Assembly (NCBI GenBank): GCA_016699405.1
Contig: CP064972.1
Coordinates: 2,139,501 to 2,203,500 of the forward strand
Reading direction: 5' to 3'
DNA: 64,000 bases
Source of the DNA: Holophagales bacterium
GTDB lineage: Bacteria > Acidobacteriota > Thermoanaerobaculia > Multivoradales > JAGPDF01
The notes under the pieces were generated by a model. That model was given only the letters and a program-made list of their open reading frames with translations. It was not told the DNA's origin and did no database searches. Each line of letters opens with the position of its first letter. Position 1 is the stretch's first letter. The translations under genes and the position numbers were made by a program. Shown piece by piece: positions 53,391 to 60,254 of the stretch.

Positions 53391-53410
53391 CGGTCGGCGC
53401 GGGCCGACCG
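53391..53410. promoter_or_regulatory. Inverted repeat in the divergent cytochrome promoter region
   Basis: CGGTCGGC-GCGG-GCCGACCG is a perfect 8-bp inverted repeat with a 4-nt spacer, 23 bp upstream of the decahaem start and inside the 272-bp gap that separates it from the NapC operon. It could be an operator or an mRNA hairpin that shapes translation. Confidence 0.45.
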
Positions 53411-53639
53411 ACTGGGGCGATTATTTGCAGCGGCCCTCTGTTGGCCGCCGTTTCTCGGGATGGTGCAAGCGTGCATCAGGAGGTGGCGAAGCGGCCTACC
53501 CGTTCGGGTGGGGATGGGCGGGGTAATGCTAGGAAAGCCGGGTGTTGCGGGGTCCCCCCGGCGCCGCTAGCCTCTTGCGCACACTGGCGGGGGCGGGTCG
53601 CAGCCTCTCGCCACGAGTGATCGGAGAGCCGGAGACCTC

Positions 53640-55055
53640 ATGAAGAACTTCTTCATCGCCCTGACCCGCAACCCCCTGAGCCTGGCCGGCGCGGCCATCA
53701 CCACGGCCTCCGCGGTGCTCTTCGCCACGCTCTTCGTGATCGACGCGGTGGGGATGAAGGGCGGTCCCTACGCCGGGATCATCGCCTATCTCATCGTCCC
53801 GGCGATCTTCGTCGTCGGCCTCCTGCTGATCCCCCTCGGCATCTCGCGCGAGCGCCGCCGGGAGCGCGCGGCGCTTGCCCGCGGCGAGGCGGCCCCGACC
53901 TTCCCGGTGCTCGACTTCAATCGCACCGAGACGCGCAATCGCACGCTCATCGTCCTGGCGCTCACCCTGGTCAACCTCGTGCTGCTCGCCACGGCGACCT
54001 ACAAAGGCGTCGAGACGATGGAGACCACGGCCTTCTGCGGCCAGGCCTGTCACAGCGTGATGCAGCCGGAGTTCGCCGCCTACCAGCGCGGCGCCCACGC
54101 CAGCGTCCATTGCGTGAGCTGTCACATCGGGCCCGGCGCCGGCTGGTTCGTCAAGTCGAAGCTCTCCGGCTCCTGGCAGGTGATCTCGGTCAACCTCAAG
54201 CTCTACCCGACGCCGATCCCCTCGCCGGTGCACAACCTGCGCCCGGCCCGCGAGACGTGCGAACAGTGCCACTGGCCGGAGAAGTTCGTCGGCGACCGGC
54301 TCAAGGTGATCGACACCTTCGCCGACGACGAGCCGAACACCGCTCTGAAGACCGTCCTGCTGATGCGGGTCGGCGGCGTCTCCGGCCGCAGCTCGCAGGG
54401 GATCCACTGGCACGTCGACCGTTCGAACCAGATCCGTTACCGCTCCGACGAGTCGCGCGAGACGATCTACGAAGTCGAGCTGACGAAGGCCGACGGCAGC
54501 GTCGAGCGCTTCCTCGCCGACGGGGCGGCCGAGGGTGAAGCCGCCAAGGCGGGGGTCTGGCGGACGATGGACTGCGTCGACTGCCACAACCGGCCGAGCC
54601 ACACCTTCCACTCGCCCGAGGACGAGGTCGACCTGGCGCTGCGCGACGGCAAGATCGCGCGCGACCTGCCGTTCGTCCGCCGTGAGGGCGTCAAGCTCCT
54701 CAAGGCCGAATACCCGTCGCAGGAGGAGGCCGAGCAGGCGATCGCCCGGGGCCTGCGTGCCTACTACGAGAAGGAGCGGCCGGAGCTCGCCAGAGATCGG
54801 GCCGCCGACATCGATGCCGCCGCCGCCGCTCTGTTCGTCGGCTACAAGTCGAACGTCTTCCCCAACATGAAGATCACTTGGGGAACCTACAAGAACCACA
54901 TCGGCCACGAGTCGAGCCCGGGCTGCTGGCGCTGTCACGACGACGCGCACAAGTCGGCGTCCGGGCGGACGATCTCGCAGGACTGTTCGACCTGCCACAG
55001 CCTGCTGGCGGAGCGCGAAGCGGACCCGCAGATCCTCAAGACGCTCTCGCCGTAG
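53640..55055 (+). CDS. NapC/NirT-family membrane tetra/penta-haem cytochrome (quinol dehydrogenase)
   Basis: A 471-residue protein with membrane spans at ~10-35, ~45-67 and ~103-120. After the last span come haem sites: a CGQACH site at Cys133-His138 (three residues between the cysteines), then CVSCH, CEQCH, CVDCH, CWRCH and CSTCH. The segment CHSVMQPEFAAYQRGAHASVHCVSCH is characteristic of the NapC/NirT/NrfH fold, which takes electrons from quinol. It is longer than NapC (~200-240 aa) with two extra hydrophobic segments and extra C-terminal haems. It leads the plus-strand operon and probably injects electrons into the periplasmic haem chain. Confidence 0.85.
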   Translation: MKNFFIALTRNPLSLAGAAITTASAVLFATLFVIDAVGMKGGPYAGIIAYLIVPAIFVVGLLLIPLGISRERRRERAALARGEAAPTFPVLDFNRTETRNRTLIVLALTLVNLVLLATATYKGVETMETTAFCGQACHSVMQPEFAAYQRGAHASVHCVSCHIGPGAGWFVKSKLSGSWQVISVNLKLYPTPIPSPVHNLRPARETCEQCHWPEKFVGDRLKVIDTFADDEPNTALKTVLLMRVGGVSGRSSQGIHWHVDRSNQIRYRSDESRETIYEVELTKADGSVERFLADGAAEGEAAKAGVWRTMDCVDCHNRPSHTFHSPEDEVDLALRDGKIARDLPFVRREGVKLLKAEYPSQEEAEQAIARGLRAYYEKERPELARDRAADIDAAAAALFVGYKSNVFPNMKITWGTYKNHIGHESSPGCWRCHDDAHKSASGRTISQDCSTCHSLLAEREADPQILKTLSP

Positions 55056-55092
55056 AGCCGCGACACCAAGGCACGTGAAGGGGAAAGTGCTC

Positions 55093-58032
55093 ATGACGAC
55101 GAGGCGCCTGCTGCTTCTGCTGGGACTGCTGGTGGGGGCGACGATCGGGCTCGCTGCGCCTGCCGCGGCCCAGAGCATCGACGACTGCCTGGCCTGTCAC
55201 TCGGACGACTCGCTGACCGGCACGCGGGCCGGCAAGGAGATCTCCGTTCACGTCGACGGCGCGAAATTCGCGGCGTCGGTCCACGCCAGCCTGGCCTGCG
55301 TCGACTGTCACCAGGACCTCGCCGGACAGGGCGAAGGGCACGGCGACGACGTCGCGCCGGTCGACTGCTCCGCCTGCCACGACGGCGAGGCGAAGCTCGC
55401 CCGCCGCGGGATCCACTCGCACACCGTCGACGGGCATCCGGCGGCAGCCTGCGCCGACTGCCACGGCAACCACGCGATCGCCAAGCCCACCAAGGTCGGG
55501 GCGATCGACTGCGCCAAGTGCCACCAGGCGGTGGCGGCGGCCCAGCACGCCAGCCTGCACGGCGTGGCCGCGGCCAAGGGCGACAAGCTCGCGCCCACCT
55601 GCGTGACCTGTCACGGCTCGCACACCATCCTCTCGCACAAGGACCCGGCCTCGCCGGTGGCGGTGATGAACGTGCCGTTGCTCTGCGGCCGCTGCCACAA
55701 GCAGGGCACGGACGTCTCGCTGCATCGCGACATCCCGCAGGAGGCGATCCTCGAGCACTACGCCGATTCGATCCACGGCAAGGGGCTCTTCGAGAAGGGG
55801 CTCACCGTCACCGCGGTCTGCACCTCCTGCCACACCTCGCACTTCATCCTGCCGCACACCGACCCGCGCTCGAGCATCAACGCCAAGAACCTGGCCGGCA
55901 CCTGCATGCAGTGTCACGGCCAGATCGAGCGCGTGCATCGCAAGGTGATCGACGGCAAGCTGTGGGAGCAGGCACCGAACAAGATCCCCGCCTGCGTCGA
56001 CTGCCACCAGCCGCACGAGATCCGCAAGGTCTTCTACGACGCGGGAATGGCCAATCGCGACTGCCTGGCGTGTCATGGGCGCAAGGACCTGGCAGTCGAG
56101 CGCGACGGCAAGACGAAGTCGCTCTACGTCGATCTCGAGAAGTACAGCCTTTCGACCCACGCCAAAGTCGCCTGCGCGCAGTGCCACACCGAGGTCAGCC
56201 CGTCCCACGATCGGCCCTGCGAGACGGTGCGCTCGCGCGTCGACTGCAGCATCTGCCACGCCTCGCAGGTCGAGCAGTACCGCAAGAGCACCCACGGGCA
56301 GTTCGCCGCCAAGGGAGACCACGACGCGCCGGGCTGCCTCGACTGCCACTCGTACCACGAGACGAAGAGCCGGCGCTCGCCGAGCTCGCCGACCTTCGCC
56401 CGCAACGTGCCGCAGCTCTGCGCGCGCTGCCACCGCATCGGCGAGAAGGCGGCGGTGCGGATCGACTCCGACGTTCCCGACATCGTCCAGAGCTACGCCG
56501 ACAGCGTGCACGGGCGCGGGCTGACGCAGGGCGGCCTGGTGGTCAGCGCGACCTGCGTCAACTGCCATTCGTCGCACGGCGAGCTGCCGCCGAGCGACCC
56601 GAACTCGACGGTCAACCGCAAGAACCTCGCGGCGACCTGCGGTGCCTGCCACAACGGCATCCAGGAGGCCTTCGCCAAGAGCATCCACGCCACCGGCTCG
56701 CCGAAGGACGGGATGGAGCTGCCGGTCTGCGAGGACTGCCATTCGGCCCACAACATCAGTCAGCCCGAGAAGGCCGGTTTCCGCACGGCGATGATGCAGC
56801 AGTGCGGTCGCTGCCATAAGGAACAGGCCGAGACCTTCTTCGAAACCTTCCACGGCAAGGTCTCGCAGCTCGGCACCGAGGGCGCGGCCAAGTGCTCCGA
56901 CTGCCACGGGGCGCACGACATCCTGCCGACGACGGATCCCGCCTCCCACCTCTCGCGGGCCAACGTGGTGGCGACCTGCGGCAAGTGCCACGAAGGGTCG
57001 CACCGGCAGTTCGCCGGGTACCTGACCCACTCGACGCATCACGACCGGAAGAAGTACCCGTGGCTGTTCTGGTCGTTCCGCTTCATGACCACCCTGCTGG
57101 TGGGGACCTTGACCTTCTTCATGATCCACACGATCGCCTGGCTGATCCGGCTCTTCCGCACGCGAGAGGAGTGGATCCACCACAAGCAGGAGATCCACCA
57201 TCCGGGTCAGAAGTTCTACCGCCGCTTCACCACCTTCCAGCGGGCGCTGCACATCTTGATGATGATGTCGTTCTTCACCCTCTCGCTGACCGGCATGGCG
57301 ATCAAGTTCTCCTATGCGGGGTGGGCGCAGGCGATCGCCACGGCGCTCGGCGGCCAGCCGACGATGGCGGTGCTGCACCGCCTCGGCGGGTTGACGCTCT
57401 TCACCGTCTTCGCCCTGCATCTCTGGGACGTCAAGCGCAAGCGCCGCGCGCTCGGCTGGACCTGGAAGCAGATGGTCACCGGTCCCGGCACGATCCTCTT
57501 CACCTGGCAGGACGTCAAGGACGTCATCGGCTCGCTGAAGTGGTTCCTCGGCCTCGGGCCGCGCCCGCGCTACGGTCGCTACACCTACTGGGAGAAGTTC
57601 GACTACTTCGCCGTCGCCTGGGGCGTCGTGGTGATCGGGTTCACCGGGATCGTGCTCTGGTTCCCCGAGCTGCTGACGCGCGTTCTCCCGGGTTGGTCGA
57701 TCAACGTCGCCACCATCGTCCACAGTGACGAGGCGTTGCTTGCCACCGGGTTCATCTTCACGATTCACTTCTTCAACACGCATTTCCGTCCGGACAAGTT
57801 CCCGATGGACCCGGTGATCTTCACCGGCCGGGTGCCGATCGAGGAGCTGAAGTACGACAAGCCCGGCGAGTACGCCGCCCTGGTCGAGAGCGGCCAGCTC
57901 GAAGCGCATCTCGTCGAGGCCTATCCGAAGCCGGTCGAGCGCGGATTCCGCATCTTCGGATTCGCCGCCCTCACCGTCGGCCTGACGCTGATCGTGTTGA
58001 TCGTCTACGCCATCCTCTTCGCCTACCGCTGA
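55093..58032 (+). CDS. Giant multihaem c-type cytochrome fused to membrane cytochrome-b-like domain (21 CXXCH)
   Basis: A 979-residue protein. A signal peptide (~1-25) is followed by ~600 residues with 21 CXXCH motifs by my count (CLACH, CVDCH, CSACH ... CSDCH, CGKCH), many followed by HG/H pairs as in bis-His haems. The haem array contains repeated units such as CHxSHxxLPxxDP. Residues ~660-979 carry about five membrane segments with His residues (ALHILMMMSF, VLHRLGG, ALHLWD, HFFNTHF), resembling the cytochrome b561/FdnI/HybB-type di-haem membrane domain. It may pass electrons between quinol and the haem chain. ATG 55093 is used (AAGGGGAAA upstream); GTG 55075 is possible. Same operon as NapC. 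Confidence 0.85.
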   Translation: MTTRRLLLLLGLLVGATIGLAAPAAAQSIDDCLACHSDDSLTGTRAGKEISVHVDGAKFAASVHASLACVDCHQDLAGQGEGHGDDVAPVDCSACHDGEAKLARRGIHSHTVDGHPAAACADCHGNHAIAKPTKVGAIDCAKCHQAVAAAQHASLHGVAAAKGDKLAPTCVTCHGSHTILSHKDPASPVAVMNVPLLCGRCHKQGTDVSLHRDIPQEAILEHYADSIHGKGLFEKGLTVTAVCTSCHTSHFILPHTDPRSSINAKNLAGTCMQCHGQIERVHRKVIDGKLWEQAPNKIPACVDCHQPHEIRKVFYDAGMANRDCLACHGRKDLAVERDGKTKSLYVDLEKYSLSTHAKVACAQCHTEVSPSHDRPCETVRSRVDCSICHASQVEQYRKSTHGQFAAKGDHDAPGCLDCHSYHETKSRRSPSSPTFARNVPQLCARCHRIGEKAAVRIDSDVPDIVQSYADSVHGRGLTQGGLVVSATCVNCHSSHGELPPSDPNSTVNRKNLAATCGACHNGIQEAFAKSIHATGSPKDGMELPVCEDCHSAHNISQPEKAGFRTAMMQQCGRCHKEQAETFFETFHGKVSQLGTEGAAKCSDCHGAHDILPTTDPASHLSRANVVATCGKCHEGSHRQFAGYLTHSTHHDRKKYPWLFWSFRFMTTLLVGTLTFFMIHTIAWLIRLFRTREEWIHHKQEIHHPGQKFYRRFTTFQRALHILMMMSFFTLSLTGMAIKFSYAGWAQAIATALGGQPTMAVLHRLGGLTLFTVFALHLWDVKRKRRALGWTWKQMVTGPGTILFTWQDVKDVIGSLKWFLGLGPRPRYGRYTYWEKFDYFAVAWGVVVIGFTGIVLWFPELLTRVLPGWSINVATIVHSDEALLATGFIFTIHFFNTHFRPDKFPMDPVIFTGRVPIEELKYDKPGEYAALVESGQLEAHLVEAYPKPVERGFRIFGFAALTVGLTLIVLIVYAILFAYR

Positions 58033-58069
58033 GCATTCGCGGCGGCCGCAGGGGATCGCAGGGGGAGTC

Positions 58070-59974
58070 ATGAGCGAGGAGGCTGGTCTCTGGAGGATGA
58101 ATGCCCGGGCGGTGGGTCGCGCCGCCGCCCTCGGGCTGATCTTGGCCTGGACGGTGTCGTCCGGTGTCGCGCAGGCGCAGACGCCGGCGTGCGGCGATTG
58201 CCACGAGGTCGACGTCGCGGCCTTCGCCAAGACAGTCCACGGAAGCCTCGGCTGCACCGACTGTCACGTCGGCGCGGCCCAGGAGGGACATGACGCGGCG
58301 ACCGCCAAGGCCGACTGCTCGTCGTGCCACGGCGACGTGCAGGAGAGCATCGCGGCGTCGGTGCACGGCAAGCCGGAGTTCACCGCGTTGTCCGGCATGG
58401 ACCGTTGCGGCAGCTGCCACGGCAAGATCCACGCGCTGGTGCCGCGCAGCGACCCGGCGTCGGCGATCAATCCGCAGAAGCTGCCGGAGACCTGTGGACA
58501 GTGCCACTCGTCGGCGGCAATGGCCGAGAAGTTCGGCTTCCGCGTCGTGCAGCCGCTCGCCGCCTACGAGGCGAGCGTGCACCACCAGGCGGTGATGGCC
58601 GGCAAGCCCGCGGCGACCTGCTCGAGTTGTCATGGCGGTCACGACGTGCTGCCGGCGAGCGATCCGAAGTCGCGGGTCAATCACTCGAAGGTGCCGCAGC
58701 TCTGCGGCCAGTGCCATGGCGAAATCTCCGCCAAGTACCAGGAGAGCGTCCATGGCCGTGCTGCGGCGGCCGGAATCCGCGAGGCCCCGGTCTGCACCGA
58801 CTGCCATGGTGAGCACCGCATCGTCGGCCCGAGCGAGTCGGGCTCGCCGGTCTCGGCCTCGAACGTGCCGAAGATGACCTGCGAGCGCTGCCATGCCGAC
58901 CTGCGGGTCACCGAGAAGTTCGGCATGAAGACGAACGCCGTGGCGGCATTCCAGGACAGCTTCCATGGGCTCGCCAACAAGACGGGCAGCGCCACGGTGG
59001 CCAACTGCGCCTCGTGCCACGGTGTGCACGACATCCAGCCGTCGAGCGACCCGCGCTCGCACGTCAATCCGGCCAACCTGGCCGCCACCTGCGGCTCGTG
59101 CCATCCGGGCGCCGGCAAGACCTTCGCCATCGGCGAGGTGCACGTGCAGCCGGGCGACAAGGCGAACGCGAACCCGATCGTCTACTGGGTCCGCGAGAGC
59201 TACCTCTGGCTGATCTGGATGACCATCGGCGGCATGTTCCTGCACAACCTGCTCGATCTGCGGCGCAAGGCGCTGACGCCGATCGTGCGTCCGATGATCC
59301 CGAAGAGCCAGCGGCGCGAGCGGCTCAACAAGGGCTTCCGCATCGCCCATGCGGCGACGGCGCTCTCCTTCATGGTGCTGGTCTACACCGGATTCGCGCT
59401 GAAGTACCCCGACGGCTGGTGGGCGGCGCCCTTGCTCTCCTGGGAGAGCAGCTTCCCGGCGCGGGCCTGGCTCCACCGTGGAGCGGCGCTGGTGATGATC
59501 GCCGCTTTCCTCTTCCACTTCGTCCACATCGCCATCGACCGCCGTGCCCGGGCTTGCATCCTGGCGATGCTGCCGACGCTGCACGACGTGCAGGAGGTGC
59601 GCGAGCGCATCGAGTGGTACCTCGGCAAGCGCAAGGAGATGCCGCACGCTCCGGCGCTCGGCTACATTGAGAAGGCCGAGTACCTGGCGCTCATCTGGGG
59701 GACGATCGTGATGGCGGTGACCGGGGCGCTGCTCTGGTTCGAGAACTTCACCCTCAGCAACTTCCCGAAGTGGGTGAGCGACCTCGCGACCGTGGTCCAC
59801 TTCTACGAGGCCATCCTGGCGACCCTCGCCATCCTGGTCTGGCACTTCTACTGGGTGCTCTTCGACCCGCTGGTCTACCCGATGGACACCGCCTGGTTCA
59901 ACGGCAAGGAGGTCCCAGGCCGTACCCTCGAGCGGAAGGAGTCGGTGATCGAGCCGAAGACGAAGAAGTCCTGA
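58070..59974 (+). CDS. Multihaem c-type cytochrome fused to membrane cytochrome-b-like domain (11 CXXCH)
   Basis: A 634-residue relative of the preceding gene. After a signal/anchor (~15-37) it has 11 CXXCH motifs in residues ~40-345 (CGDCH, CTDCH, CSSCH, CGSCH, CGQCH, CSSCH, CGQCH, CTDCH, CERCH, CASCH, CGSCH). From ~365 on there are about five membrane segments with conserved His (e.g. FRIAHAATALSFMVLVY, WLHRGAALVMIAAFLFHFVHI, HFYEAILATLAILVWHFYW). The architecture is shorter but otherwise the same: periplasmic haem wire plus membrane di-haem b domain. Good AGGGGGAG ribosome binding site; 37 bp downstream of the 21-haem gene. Confidence 0.85.
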   Translation: MSEEAGLWRMNARAVGRAAALGLILAWTVSSGVAQAQTPACGDCHEVDVAAFAKTVHGSLGCTDCHVGAAQEGHDAATAKADCSSCHGDVQESIAASVHGKPEFTALSGMDRCGSCHGKIHALVPRSDPASAINPQKLPETCGQCHSSAAMAEKFGFRVVQPLAAYEASVHHQAVMAGKPAATCSSCHGGHDVLPASDPKSRVNHSKVPQLCGQCHGEISAKYQESVHGRAAAAGIREAPVCTDCHGEHRIVGPSESGSPVSASNVPKMTCERCHADLRVTEKFGMKTNAVAAFQDSFHGLANKTGSATVANCASCHGVHDIQPSSDPRSHVNPANLAATCGSCHPGAGKTFAIGEVHVQPGDKANANPIVYWVRESYLWLIWMTIGGMFLHNLLDLRRKALTPIVRPMIPKSQRRERLNKGFRIAHAATALSFMVLVYTGFALKYPDGWWAAPLLSWESSFPARAWLHRGAALVMIAAFLFHFVHIAIDRRARACILAMLPTLHDVQEVRERIEWYLGKRKEMPHAPALGYIEKAEYLALIWGTIVMAVTGALLWFENFTLSNFPKWVSDLATVVHFYEAILATLAILVWHFYWVLFDPLVYPMDTAWFNGKEVPGRTLERKESVIEPKTKKS

Positions 59975-59997
59975 TCGGGACCGGATGAAGTCGGCCG

Positions 59998-60026
59998 GGC
60001 CAGCGGGAGCTCCCCGCGGCCTGGCC
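59998..60026 (+). terminator. Imperfect GC-rich hairpin after the cytochrome operon
   Basis: GGCCAGCGGG (59998-60007) can pair with CCCGC and TGGCC (60013-60026) around AGCTC with a small bulge, 24 bp after the stop. No T-tract. The rest of the gap up to 60254 shows no gene. Confidence 0.35.
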
Positions 60027-60254
60027 GTTGAACCTCCCAGAGCTGTCGGGCCTCACGGCGCGGCGGAGCTGGCAGTGACTGACGGTGCCGAGGTCGAGAC
60101 CTTGGTAACGGTGTTTCAAGGATTCTTCGCGAGAGCGCCAGTTCAGCCATGCTGGAGCTGGCGCCTCTTCCAAGTCTCCCGCGTGAGCTCGGCGGGGGAA
60201 TGAGCGAGTCGCCCTCACCTGCGGGACGCCGACTGCGACATTCCCCCAGTCGGC

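Noticed and set aside
55036..58257. A 1,073-codon open frame on the minus strand opposite the 21-haem cytochrome gene
   Set aside because: It is composed mostly of Arg, Asp, Val and Ala with no domain, and lies exactly opposite a gene with 21 clear haem motifs. Long antisense frames are expected in DNA of this GC content.
50205..59974. Nitrite reductase, tetrathionate reductase or hydroxylamine-type multihaem enzyme
   Set aside because: No CXXCK catalytic haem motif was found in any of the cytochromes, and none matches those enzymes in order or length; electron-transfer roles fit better.
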